From contig NC_084789.1 in the NCBI RefSeq assembly GCF_028858725.1, positions 40,589,211 through 40,653,210 of the forward strand: 64,000 bases of DNA. Reading direction: 5' to 3'. Shown here piece after piece: positions 53,872-63,472 of this stretch; positions within the stretch are counted from its first letter, which is position 1, and each line of letters begins with the position of its first letter. The notes under the pieces are model-generated. The model worked only from the letters and a program-made list of their open reading frames with translations, did no database searches and had not been told where the DNA came from. The position numbers and the translations under genes were made by a program. The stretch comes from Colius striatus (taxonomy: Eukaryota > Chordata > Aves > Coliiformes > Coliidae).

Positions 53872-56284
53872 CCAAGGTTAAATCCACCCCTCGATCACGA
53901 GCCCATTTATAGGTGGCATCTCTGCCTTGATGACCTGAGGTGTCATGGGCCCACCGAGCTAAAAATAACTCCCCCTTGTGTTGCCAGTCTAAATCTATCT
54001 GAGCTGCTCCAATCTTTGCAGCCTTGTCCACTTGCTGGTTATGCAGATGTTCTTCAGTGGCCCTGTTCTTAGGCATGTGGGCATCTACATGGCGCACTTT
54101 CACAACCAGCTTCTCCAGCCGAGCAGCAATGTCTTGCCATATTGGGGCAGCCCAGATGGGTTTGCCCCGTCGTTGCCAGTTGTTCTGCTTCCATTGCTGC
54201 AACCACCCCCACACAGCATTTGCTGCCATCCATGAGTCAGTGTAGAGATAAAGCCTTGGCCAGTTTTCTCGTTCAGCAATGTCTAAAGCTAACTGGATGG
54301 CTTTTACCTCTGCAAACTGGCTCGATTCACCCTCTCCTTCTGCAGCTTCTGAAACTTTGCGTAGGGGGCTCCACACAGCTGCCTTCCACCTCCGATGCTT
54401 TCCCACAAGACGACAGGACCCATCGGTGAACAGGGCATACCGCTTCTCATCTTCTGGAAGTTCCTCATATGATGGGGCCTCTTCAGCACGGATTGCCTCC
54501 TTTTCTGGTGATATTTCACTGTCTTCACACTCTGGCCAGTTCGTGATCAGTTCCAGAATTCCAGGGCGGCTAGAACTTCCTACACGAGCTCGTTGTGTGA
54601 TCAATGCGATCCACTTACTCCATGTAGCATCAGTTGCATGATGTGTGGAGGAGGCCCTCCCTTTGAACATCCAGCCCAGCACTGGCAGTCGGGGTGCTAG
54701 GAGAAGTTGTGTTTCTGTGCCGATCACTTCTGATGCAGCTTGAACCCCTTCGTATGCCGCCAGTATCTCCTTCTCAGTTGGAGTGTATCGGGCCTCGGAT
54801 CCTCTGTATCCCCGACTCCAGAATCCAAGGGGTCGGCCTCGACCCTCCCCAGGTGCTCTCTGCCAAAGACTCCAAGTAGGGCCATTCTCTCCAGCTGCGG
54901 TGTAGAGCACATTTTTAACATCTGGTCCTGTCCGGACTGGCCCAAGTGCCATCGCATGAACTATCTCCTGTTTAATTTGTTCAAAACTTTGTTGCTGTTC
55001 AGGACCCCATTCAAAATCATTTTTCTTCCGTGTTACGTGGTAGAGAGGGCGCACAATCATACTGTAATTTGGAATATGCATCCTCCAAAAACCCACAACA
55101 CCTAGGAAAGCTTGTGTTTCCTTTTTGCTAGTTGGGGGAGACATGGCTGCAATTTTGTTGATCACATCTATTGGGATATGGCGACGTCCATCCTGCCATT
55201 TTACTCCTAAAAACTGGATCTCCTGCGCAGGCCCTCTGACCTTATTTCGTTTAATGGCAAAACCAGCCTTCAGAAGAATTTGAATTATCTTCTTTCCCTT
55301 CTCAAGAACTTCCTCTGCTGAGTCACCCCACACAACAATGTCATCAATGTATTGCAGGTGTTCTGGGGCCTCGCCCTTCTCCAGCGTGGCCTGGATCAGT
55401 CCATGGCAGATGGTGGGGCTGTGTTTCCACCCCTGGGGCAGTCGATTCCAGGTATACTGAACCCCTCTCCAAGTGAAAGCGAACTGGGACCTGCACTCTA
55501 CTGCCAAAGGAATTGAGAAGAATGCATTGGCAATATCAACGGTGGCATACCATTTGGCTGCCTTGGACTCCAGTTCATATTGGAGTTCCAGCATGTCCGG
55601 CACAGCTGCGCTCAGCGGTGGCGTGACTTCATTCAGGCCACGATAGTCTACTGTCAGTCTCCACTCTCCAGTAGACTTTCGCACTGGCCATATGGGACTG
55701 TTAAAGGGTGAGCGAGTTTTGCTGATCACCCCTTGGCTCTCCAGTTGGCGAATCAACTTATGAATGGGAATCACTGAATCTCTGCTGGTGCGATATTGCC
55801 GCCGGTGCACTGTTGTGGTCGCAATTGGCACCTGTTGCTCCTCAACCTTCAGCAAACCCACAACGGAAGGGTCCTCTGAAAGGCCAGGCATGCTGGATAG
55901 TTGTTCAGTTTCCTCTGTCTCCACTGCAGCCACACCAAAGGCCCACCGGTACCCTTTTGGGTCCTTAAAATACCCTCTCTTAAGGTAGTCTATGCCCAGG
56001 ATACACGGGGCTTCTGGGCCTGTTACAATGGGGTGTTTGTGCCACTCATCTCCAGTTAAACTCACTTCAGCTTCTAACAAGGTTAGCTGTTGAGATCCCC
56101 CTGTCACTCCAGAAATACAAACAGATTCTGTCCCTTTACAACTTGATGGCATCAGAGTGCATTGTGCTCCAGTATCCACTAAAGCCTTGTACTCTTGTGG
56201 GGTTGATGTGCCAGGCCATCGGATCCACACTGTCCAATAAACTCGGTTGTCCCTCTCCTCCACCTGGCTGGAGGCAGGGCCTCC
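53771..56284 (-). CDS. Nested ERVL pol: protease, RT, RNase H, integrase N terminus
   Basis: A single open frame of about 837 codons directly follows the gag stop (56285-56287). Protease: ALVDTGAQCTLMPS, near residue 40. RT: FNSPIWPVRKSTGEWRLTVD, VDIANAFFSIPL, LPQGWKHSPTICHGL and the catalytic LQYIDDIVVWG (about residues 310-320). RNase H starts ALFTDGSCRLVG, with YTDSWMAANAVWGW and RHVDAHMP. The integrase zinc-binding region has AHDTSGHQGRD and HECETC. The LPQGW...YIDD pattern and lack of env are ERVL-like. A GTG at 56261-56263 is not needed as a start, since the frame is open back to the gag stop. It breaks near 53830. Confidence 0.9.
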   Translation of the reverse strand, partial: GGPASSQVEERDNRVYWTVWIRWPGTSTPQEYKALVDTGAQCTLMPSSCKGTESVCISGVTGGSQQLTLLEAEVSLTGDEWHKHPIVTGPEAPCILGIDYLKRGYFKDPKGYRWAFGVAAVETEETEQLSSMPGLSEDPSVVGLLKVEEQQVPIATTTVHRRQYRTSRDSVIPIHKLIRQLESQGVISKTRSPFNSPIWPVRKSTGEWRLTVDYRGLNEVTPPLSAAVPDMLELQYELESKAAKWYATVDIANAFFSIPLAVECRSQFAFTWRGVQYTWNRLPQGWKHSPTICHGLIQATLEKGEAPEHLQYIDDIVVWGDSAEEVLEKGKKIIQILLKAGFAIKRNKVRGPAQEIQFLGVKWQDGRRHIPIDVINKIAAMSPPTSKKETQAFLGVVGFWRMHIPNYSMIVRPLYHVTRKKNDFEWGPEQQQSFEQIKQEIVHAMALGPVRTGPDVKNVLYTAAGENGPTWSLWQRAPGEGRGRPLGFWSRGYRGSEARYTPTEKEILAAYEGVQAASEVIGTETQLLLAPRLPVLGWMFKGRASSTHHATDATWSKWIALITQRARVGSSSRPGILELITNWPECEDSEISPEKEAIRAEEAPSYEELPEDEKRYALFTDGSCRLVGKHRRWKAAVWSPLRKVSEAAEGEGESSQFAEVKAIQLALDIAERENWPRLYLYTDSWMAANAVWGWLQQWKQNNWQRRGKPIWAAPIWQDIAARLEKLVVKVRHVDAHMPKNRATEEHLHNQQVDKAAKIGAAQIDLDWQHKGELFLARWAHDTSGHQGRDATYKWARDRGVDLTLDAIAQVVHECETCYNQTSQAVEAHMVWRTMAEI

Positions 56285-57316
56285 CTAGTACTGGCCATGG
56301 CAGTCATTGGATACTTTTTGTAGAAAAGAGCTAGAAGTCCCCTCGAGGGGACTAGAATAGAGCTCAACACTTCTATTCTGTCTAGGGAGTTGCTCACTGG
56401 AAACTGGAGCAGCATCTTTCCAAGAGAAATTGCTCCTTGTAGTGGTTTTTCCCCGTAGCTGCCGTGCCCGTGCCCTTAAGGCCGAAGTAGGTTGCCCATG
56501 CCACTTGTTCATGCTCTCTCCCTGGTCCCGCAGGTAAGACCACAAAGCACCTCGTGGTGTCTGCCCTCTATATTCCCTCTCTTGAACAGAGGGACATCTA
56601 CTAATGGCTGAAGTACGGACTCGGGCAGGTGGAGTGCGGGACATATCTTCTTTGAATTGGTGGAACTCTTTTGACATTTTATCTACAGCCGAGACAACAG
56701 CCTGTAGGGAGGAAGACAGACTTTCTTCATATTGCCGAAGTTGAACACCCATTTCCCCCACTGTTTTCCCCTCACCTTCTTTCCAGGAGATGACTGCCAA
56801 TGAATTAGCATAAGATGATGGTGCACTCTGCAGAAATCTTCGCCACATAGACTGTGTGCACTGGACCTCATCTGGGTCTGTTGGTAACTGCTCATTATGA
56901 ATCATTTCCCGCACAGCTAACTCCCTCAGGTACTGGATACCTTTGTCCATTGTGGTCCACTTGCCTGGGTGGCATATGATATCTTCTTTGAAGGGGTATC
57001 TTTCCCTCACACCAGACAAAAGTCTTCTCCAGAGGCTGAGGACTTCTGTCTTCCTTCCAATCGCCTTGTCAATGCCGCCATCCCGGGACAGAGAGCCCAG
57101 CTGCCTGGCTTCCCTGCCCTCCAAGTCCAAGCTGTGGGCCCCATTCTCCCAGCATCGGAGCAGCCAGGCAACAAGGTGCTCGCTTGGGTGGCGACTGTAA
57201 TCTTTTCGCACTTCTCGCAGTTCGCTCAGGGACAAGGATCGGGTGATTATCTCTGGCTCTGGCTCTGACTCTTCCTCCCGTTCCCGTGATGACACTGGTT
57301 CATCTTCATCCCTCAC
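56285..57316 (-). CDS. Nested ERVL gag, acidic linker and capsid-like part
   Basis: This open frame of 343 codons encodes an acidic head (EREEESEPEPE), a capsid-like part (LLRCWENGAHSLDLEGREAR, RYPFKED, GIQYLRELAVREM, DPDEVQCTQSM, LQSAPSSYAN), a predicted coiled/amphipathic stretch and a basic tail (RARARQLRGKTTT). No zinc knuckle is present, as in spumavirus-like Gag. The frame begins at GTG rather than ATG and overlaps the end of the hydrophobic N-terminal frame by 11 bases, next to an A8 run. It ends TAG (56285-56287); pol continues in frame (TAG GGA GGC). Confidence 0.82.
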   Translation of the reverse strand: MRDEDEPVSSREREEESEPEPEIITRSLSLSELREVRKDYSRHPSEHLVAWLLRCWENGAHSLDLEGREARQLGSLSRDGGIDKAIGRKTEVLSLWRRLLSGVRERYPFKEDIICHPGKWTTMDKGIQYLRELAVREMIHNEQLPTDPDEVQCTQSMWRRFLQSAPSSYANSLAVISWKEGEGKTVGEMGVQLRQYEESLSSSLQAVVSAVDKMSKEFHQFKEDMSRTPPARVRTSAISRCPSVQEREYRGQTPRGALWSYLRDQGESMNKWHGQPTSALRARARQLRGKTTTRSNFSWKDAAPVSSEQLPRQNRSVELYSSPLEGTSSSFLQKVSNDCHGQY

Positions 57317-58007
57317 AAGGCGAACTGATTTTTTTTATGTGTTTCCTTTTCTGGACAGGAGCAACTGACACTGCCACAGGTTGATCCTCTGATTCAGAAT
57401 CAGTGTCTGCTGTTGGAGTTAGGGCAGCAACAGCATCAGTTGCCTCAGTTTGAATAGCCACAGTGGTTGCTGGGGTGGCATTCCTAATCTGTACAAGTAA
57501 AAAACTCTTCCAATACCGGTTCATATTCTTCTGTATATCAATCCCTCCATAGCTGCCCAACCTCATAACAGTCTGGAAAACACATTTCACAACTCTACCC
57601 AAGAAAAACACCCTACCTGGGGAACAGAGCAATAAAACCACAATGGCTGGGACATCCCAAGTGCGTTCGGAATTGTCAAAAGCTATTGCAGTTAACTTGA
57701 ATGAGTAAGGGAGGATGGAAAAAATGGAAAAATTACGTCCCTCCATTTTTCCCATGAACTGAGTGTCACTAGTGTCACTACCTTCTGAAAATAAATGTCC
57801 AAGTTGCAGAAATGCCAACCCAGTCATGTACAAGTATTGGCCTAGCTCCATACCCAGTGACACAACCATGCCATAAGCCAGTAACAGCCAGTACATCAGA
57901 ACGAGTGCTTTTGTCCCTTTTCCAAAGGACATAAACACTATCAGAGAGAATACATAGTGCATATGACAAATTACGGGCCAACAGCAGTTAAGCAAATCCA
58001 TCAACAT
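57306..58007 (-). CDS. Nested ERVL hydrophobic pre-gag region
   Basis: A 233-codon frame begins just downstream of the PBS. The N-terminal 80 residues are strongly hydrophobic with at least two to three membrane-type segments (YVFSLIVFMSF, ALVLMYWLLLAYGMVVSLGM, LYMTGLAFLQLGHLF), and another follows (VPAIVVLLLCSPGRVFFLG). The C-terminal third is Thr/Ala/Asp-rich and ends in a basic stretch (VQKRKHIKK). The older copy at 44050-44812 has the same layout at the same position. I know no matrix domain of this type; it could be a membrane-anchored N-terminal part of Gag or a separate small membrane protein. Confidence 0.65.
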   Translation of the reverse strand: MLMDLLNCCWPVICHMHYVFSLIVFMSFGKGTKALVLMYWLLLAYGMVVSLGMELGQYLYMTGLAFLQLGHLFSEGSDTSDTQFMGKMEGRNFSIFSILPYSFKLTAIAFDNSERTWDVPAIVVLLLCSPGRVFFLGRVVKCVFQTVMRLGSYGGIDIQKNMNRYWKSFLLVQIRNATPATTVAIQTEATDAVAALTPTADTDSESEDQPVAVSVAPVQKRKHIKKISSPCEG

Positions 58008-58052
58008 TGTGACAATTGTTTCAGCCTACTGTGTCTTATTTCAACCCCGCGG

Positions 58053-58070
58053 GCCCCACGTTGGGCGCCA
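58053..58070 (-). other. Primer-binding site of nested ERVL, tRNA-Lys(1,2) type
   Basis: The minus strand reads TGGCGCCCAACGTGGGGC, four bases after the 5' LTR, identical to the site at 43967-43984. Confidence 0.9.
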
Positions 58071-58074
58071 AATG

Positions 58075-58521
58075 TGTCGTGGTTTTGCCCAGCCGGGAAC
58101 AAAGAGCCACGAGGGTGCTCGCTCACTCCTCCCCTCCCGGTGGAGTGGGAAGGGGAACCAGAGAAAAAGGGGAAAAACCCGCGTAGGTTGAAATAAGAGC
58201 GGTTTAATAGAACAACAATAAGAATGAACAGGTTCAGGGGGAAAAAGGAACAGTTTTAACAGTACACGAGGGGAATATACAAAAGGAATGGCGCGTGCCG
58301 CGGCTGCTCACCACCCAGGACCCGACGCGACTCCCCCTCCGACCGGTAGCCCCGCCCGTGCTCCCGAAGCCCCGCCCCCGACTAGCTCCCTGCTTCTAGG
58401 TACTGGGCATGATGTCAGTATGGTATCGAATACCTGTTGGCCAGCCCAGGTCAGCTGCCCATGCTGTGCCCCTTCCTACTTCCTCCTCAAAGTTAACTCT
58501 ATCCTAGCCAAAACCAGGACA
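58075..58521 (-). repeat. 5' LTR of nested ERVL
   Basis: 447 bases, TGTCCTGG...CCACGACA on the minus strand. It is near-identical to 52269-52704 except for an extra CGACTAGCTCC-type segment near 58378-58388. Confidence 0.95.
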
Positions 58522-58526
58522 TACCC

Positions 58527-59897
58527 AAGGGAAGAATTTAATACATCAAGAATTAATAATAAAAATCCTAAAAACTCTAAGGGAGCCAAAGAAAATAGCC
58601 ATAGTACATGTAAGAGGACACAAAAAAGGATTAGATTATCGAACTAGAGGAAATAACTTAGCAGATAAGGAGGCTCAGGAAGCAGCTCTCAGGGCTCAGA
58701 CGATTAAAGTCTGTGTAGTACAAACTAAGAGAGGCAACAATGAAAAGGAACAAGAACAAAGAGAAAAGAAATTTACCCCTGAGGAATTAAATAAGTTGGA
58801 GAAAATAGGGGCCAAATTAGAACAAGGGAAATGGATGTTATCTGATGGGCAGGAAATGTTGTCAAAAGCCCTTGCTAGACAGATTATGGAACGCTTACAT
58901 GCACAAACGCATTGGGGTACGAAAGCATTAAGTGATCACCTTCTTAAACAATTTGGCTGTATTGGAATCTTTGAAATAACAAAGCAAATTACAGGGGGTT
59001 GCTTAATGTGTCAAAAGATAAATAAGAAAATATTTCGACAAGTAGCAACCGGAGGAAGAAAAACAGCTTATAGACCTTTTGAAAGAGTACAAGTTGATTT
59101 TACAGAATTACCCAAGGTGGGAAGGGTAAAATACTTACTAGTAATTGTGGATCACTTAACACAATGGGTAGAGGTTTACCCTGTGGCACGAGCCACAGCA
59201 CAGATGGTAGTAAAATGTTACTAGAACACTTAGTATCTAGATATTGGATAATCCAGTACATAGACTCAGACCAAGGCACGCACTTTACTTCTAAAGTAAT
59301 AAAATTATTATGCCAATCACTAGGTATCCAGTGGGAATACCATACTCCTTGGCACCCACAGAGTTCTGGAAAAGTAGAAAGGAATAATCAAACAATAAAA
59401 CAACAGTTAGCTAAATTGATGATTGAGACCCAAATGTCCTGGACAAAGTGCTTGCCATTGACACTTTTGAATATAAGAACTAAACCCCACAGTGAAACTG
59501 GATTATCATCATATGAAATGTTATATGGCATGCCCTATTCCCAAGGGATGCCTCTAGAGAACAATGTAATTGAGGATCAAACTGTCCAGAAATATGTGGT
59601 AACCATTGGAAAAAGATTAAAAGAATTAAGAGAAATTGGAATGTTAGCCCAGACTCCAAATTGGATTTGCAATTCACCAATTAGAACCAGGAGATAAAGT
59701 TCTAATAAAAGCATGGAAGGAAGAAACCTTATCTCCTCTCTGGGAGGGACCTTTTCTTGTTTTGTTAACTACAGAGATGGCTGTGAGAACTGCTGAAAAA
59801 GGATGGACCCACGTTTCACGAGTAAAAGGTCCAGTGAAAGAATGGAAAGTCGCATCTGAGCCTGGAGAGACTAAATTGACCCTCAGAAGATCTTGAA
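58527..59897 (+). pseudogene. Provirus B pol, part 2: RNase H end and integrase
   Basis: The frame resumes directly after the ERVL target duplication with the RNase H C terminus (HVRGHKKGLDYRTRGNNLAD). Integrase shows the zinc-binding HAQTHWGTKAL...CLMCQK, the catalytic VQVDFTELP, then in a second frame (59164-59697) IDSDQGTHFTS and HPQSSGKVERNNQ with the catalytic Asp and Glu. Frame changes lie near 59215 and 59690. The last part (LIKAWKEETLSPLWEGPF-type) is the C-terminal domain, ending near 59897. Confidence 0.87.
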
Positions 59898-60111
59898 AGA
59901 ACACGCAACAAAGGAGACTTTGTGACGGTAACTGAGAGTGGTGGTAAGATCATTTTGCGAAAAATTCCCTCCCTCAACACCTAAGCACACTTTGAAGATA
60001 AAGTGCTATTACAATAAGGTAGGGAGAAACTCCCCACAAGTTTAAAGGATTGTTAGGCCACATGTTAGAAACTGAACTAAATAAACTAGGAAATCCCTTT
60101 AATACTGAAGT

Positions 60112-61714
60112 TTGGCAAAATCCATACGAGACTCATCTAGCATGATCCATATGAGACCCCTGAAGAATACCCCTGCTGCCGTGAAGATGAATAACCCCGC
60201 TGCTGGAAGCACCCCAGTAGGCGGTGGAGGCAGAGGAGTAAAAAGGTGGGGTTTGATTTTGTTTGTATGGATCAACCTAATCCTACATGGAGTTTCAGCC
60301 GATTCGTGCTCCAAATGATACCAACAAGTGGCATATGGGAAACAAACGGTGTCAACTCTGGCCTATCATACCCACATAAATGCTGGGTGTTATAAAAGAA
60401 CTCAATTGGAAAAATGCCAAACAGCGGGATTGACTCTTTGGGTAGCTGAGAATCTTGGAGACAAGACAGGAAGAGTAGTCCATGGCTATGGAACTTGTCC
60501 CAAGGGAGAGAAATATATATGCTTCACTCAAGGAGGAATGTGGGGGTATTCAGATGGGGGAGGACAACAAGATAGATTTAAAGAAGAATTAGTAAAGAAT
60601 GTTACACACAGATTAAAAACAAATCGCAAACGACCTCCTTCAACTTCAAAATCATTATATGAAAAACTCAAAGAAAGGATGAGCACATGGGATTTACCAA
60701 CTAGAGGACAGAATTTATTTGTAGATTTGATGCAGAAAATAGCTACAGAATTGAATGTATCCTCTTGTTGGATATGTGGAGGGTCTCAGATGACTGAGCA
60801 GTGGCCATGGAGAGGAGAGAGTGTGGAACCCCAACAATTATTAGAATGGAACAATACCCATAAATCCAGCACAAACAGGCCTGAAGGTTGGGTGCTAAGT
60901 CATGAAGTAATAGGCCAGTTTTGTATATCTAGAAATAGTGATTTTACACAATATGTTGGACATACACCTTGCAAAATGATCTTGACCACTAACTCAACGA
61001 GTAGTACCTGGTGGCCAAAGTCACCTGATGGATACTGGACTACCAACTGCTCTGGCAATCAAACTCAATGTTGGAAAAACAAAATGAATGCAAACCCATT
61101 TGAAGAAATTAGGGATTTTAAGTCCTTTTGGGAAAACCCTAGAAAAAATAAATAGCAATTGGAAGTCTCCTGATGGGCTATTTTGGATATGTGGGCAAAG
61201 AGCATATAACGAATTACCAAAGAGATGGAGAGGTAGCTGTACCAATGGAATGATCCAACCCGCCTTTTTCTTGCTGCCAAAAATGAAAAATAAACATTTG
61301 GGAATACCTTTGTATGAGACCCTGAACCGAAGAAAGAGAAGTATATTAATAGGGGGAGCACAAAAGTGGAAAGATAATGAATGGGCCCCTGAACGAATCA
61401 TTAATTATTATGACCCAGCTACATGGGCACAAGATGGAAGTTGGGGTTATAGAACTCCTATCTACATGCTAAATCGCATCATTCGGTTACAAGCAGTAGT
61501 TGAAATAATTACTAATCAAACTGCTTGGGCTTTAGAATTAGTAGCAAAACAATTATCGCAAACTCGAGCAGCCGTGTATCAGAATCGGCTAGCCTTGGAT
61601 TATCTACTGGCAGCAGAAGGAGGCGTGTGTGGAAAATTTAATACATCTGAATGTTGTATAGAAATTGATGATCATGGGGATACAATTACAAAGACTGCAG
61701 ATGAAATTAAATGA
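60112..61714 (+). pseudogene. Provirus B env, surface and fusion subunits
   Basis: A signal-peptide-like start (WGLILFVWINLILHGVSA) lies at 60112-60318, then a TGA at 60316-60318. The surface subunit (60328-61155) has many cysteines, NVT, NVS, NST and NCS glycosylation sites and the CWICGG CXXC motif (about 60763). A frame change near 61100 leads to frame 61088-61714: furin-type NRRKRS (about 61328-61345), a following ILIGGAQ fusion-peptide start, and the [17 protein letters not shown] helix. The disulfide motif spaces C and CC by seven residues ([10 protein letters not shown]). A TGA at 61712-61714 precedes the membrane anchor. Confidence 0.87.
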
Positions 61715-62013
61715 GTCGCACATGTACCTGTACAAGGATGGGACTCAATTTTAAAAAATGACTGGTGGGATAATTTATTTTGCGGTGTTTGGTGGAAGAA
61801 ATTAGGATTTATGATATTGTGTTCAATATTAAGCTTATTGTTTTTACCTTGTATGATCCCGTGTTTGATTAGACTGATCCACTCTATAATCCAAGGTATG
61901 CAAATTACTGCTATGTCCATAGATCCTGAAAAAGCAACAAGTGGTAAAACCAACCCTTTGATGATATTAAAATTGAAGGAAGATCCAAAATTGATATCAA
62001 TCAAACTCAGTTA
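61715..62013 (+). pseudogene. Provirus B env membrane anchor and cytoplasmic tail
   Basis: In frame after the TGA at 61712-61714, a WDNLFCGVWWKKLGF segment leads into the membrane span MILCSILSLLFLPCMIPCLI and a hydrophilic tail ending at the TAG at 62011-62013. Confidence 0.78.
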
Positions 62014-62040
62014 GAAGCTAAAACACGAATCAATAGTATC

Positions 62041-62059
62041 AAAAAGAAAATGGGGGGAT
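62041..62059 (+). other. Polypurine tract of provirus B
   Basis: AAAAAGAAAATGGGGGGAT lies immediately before the 3' LTR. Confidence 0.82.
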
Positions 62060-62630
62060 TGTGAAATGTGTTCCCTTGATTCGTGTCAATGTGGATCAAT
62101 GAATATGATAATTTTGGTAACTTTATTTGTTCTTGTGTAATTTGTTCTTGCTTTTCGTAACAGCAGCTTGACAGGTGTCCTAGAAGACTAGCTTGAACCA
62201 GGTTTTGATAAGGAGGGTGTTTCTGCCTCTTGTAATGGCAGCTTGGCAGATGTTTTGGGGAGATTAGCTTGAACCAGTTTTGCAGAGATATACACACGGA
62301 GGTCGCCTGGGGGACACCGTGAGGAAGACTACTGACTTCCTCCAACGACCACCTAAAGAGGGTGAAAAAGCCCCCCAAGATGGAACAAAGCATGCGCGAG
62401 AAGGAGAGGACCCCTTCCCAGAAATGATTAACATTTTTCAGCCCCTTCAAGGAAAAGTCATGAATACATATAAGGCCTATCCTACTTAATGTGAACTCGG
62501 GATGTGACGGGTGTGCGTCCTGATAGAGCAGAGGCTCTCAGCGCACCCAGTGCTGTTTGCTTGCTCTTATTCATCCAATAAATTCCAAAATTCAACCGGA
62601 ATCCTGTTCGGGGATACTTCATTTATCACA
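62060..62630 (+). repeat. 3' LTR of provirus B
   Basis: 571 bases, TGTGAAATGTGTTCCC to CATTTATCACA. A CATATAAGG promoter box lies at about 62465-62473 and AATAAA at 62578-62583. Two internal copies of an AACAGCAGCTTG/AATGGCAGCTTGGCAG ... AGATTAGCTTGAACCAG block lie in U3 (about 62158-62280), a typical enhancer-like duplication. Confidence 0.87.
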
Positions 62631-62689
62631 TTAGTATATGTTAGTATAAAGCTCTACAACAGAAAAAAAAATAAAAAAATCTGATAGTC

Positions 62690-63340
62690 ATTCTCCTGAT
62701 GTTATTTTACTTCAGTATATTGATGACTTTTTAATTTCGGGCAGAGAAAACAATATGATTAAAAAAGCCACAGACTTTTTTTGTATTAAACTTTTTGGGA
62801 GAGCAAGAAGTATCAAAATCCAAATTGCAATCTGTCAAAAAGGAAGTTAGATATTTTGGACATTTTATTTGTGAAGGGAAACACAGAATTAATCCAGAGA
62901 GAATAAAGGGAGTTGTGGAATTGCCCTTCTTGCAAACAAACAAGCAAAAAGGAATTAAGAAAATGTGATTAACTGACTATGGCCCTCTGTGGGCAAACTG
63001 CTATGCACAGAAAACAAATGGGTTAGATTCAAAATTGCTAAATGAAGAGCCAAATGTTTTAACTTGGACAGAAGGAGAAGAAAAGCTAATCCAGGAATTA
63101 AAACAAAGTGTAATCACCACTCCTGTGTTAGCACTGTCATCCTTAGGTAAACCACTTGTTTTGTTTGTCTCAGTAGATAAGGGAGTGTTAACTCAAGAAT
63201 TGGGGGGGGGGGGGGGGGGGGAGTTGAAGGACAACTAATAGCATATATATATCCAAGTTTTTAGACCCCATATTGAGGGGATGGCCAGAATGTGTACAGC
63301 CAAAAGCTGCCACTGCCCCCTTAGTAGAGGAAAGCAGAAA
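62690..63340 (+). pseudogene. Isolated class I pol fragment (RT)
   Basis: ILLQYIDDFLISG, with the catalytic YIDD, is at about 62701-62740, followed by broken thumb/connection sequence. Frame 63035-63238 has EEKLIQELKQSVITTPVLAL and KPLVLFVSVDKGVLTQE. It is interrupted by a G20 homopolymer (63202-63221) and several stops. It belongs to another gamma-like copy, distinct from provirus B. Confidence 0.78.
63202..63221 (+). repeat. G20 homopolymer
   Basis: Twenty consecutive G inside the pol fragment. Confidence 0.9.
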
Positions 63341-63472
63341 ACTAAAGTTCACAGTGATATTAGTAATAAATACCTCCTAATAAACGATTTTAACTCAAAA
63401 AGCTGAAAGGTGGCTAATCCATTCTAGAATATTGATATAAAAGACAATGTTCTCAACTTTAATCTTGACTAC

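Larger units (their letters stand above)
52264..58526 (-). mobile_element. Complete nested ERVL provirus with 5-base TSD
   Basis: TACCC at 52264-52268 and 58522-58526 flanks the element. Minus-strand order: 5' LTR 58075-58521, PBS 58053-58070, hydrophobic N-terminal gag region, gag 56285-57316, pol to about 53100, short non-coding 3' region, polypurine tract and 3' LTR 52269-52704. There is no env. The two LTRs are nearly identical apart from an 11-base insertion/deletion, so the insertion is recent. It splits the RNase H region of provirus B. Confidence 0.95.
48825..62630 (+). mobile_element. Class I provirus B (gag-pol-env), 5' truncated, split by nested ERVL
   Basis: From a partial matrix region at 48825 it runs through gag, pol and env to a polypurine tract (62041-62059) and 3' LTR (62060-62630). 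The 5' LTR, leader and start of gag are missing. Host pol is interrupted at 52268/58522 by a complete ERVL provirus. Several frame changes and stops occur in every gene. Motifs (one zinc knuckle, gag and pol in one frame behind UAG, YVDD, SU CWIC) are gamma-like. Confidence 0.9.

Noticed and set aside
55000-55105. Plus-strand frames opposite nested ERVL pol
   Set aside because: Antisense shadows of the long minus-strand pol frame.
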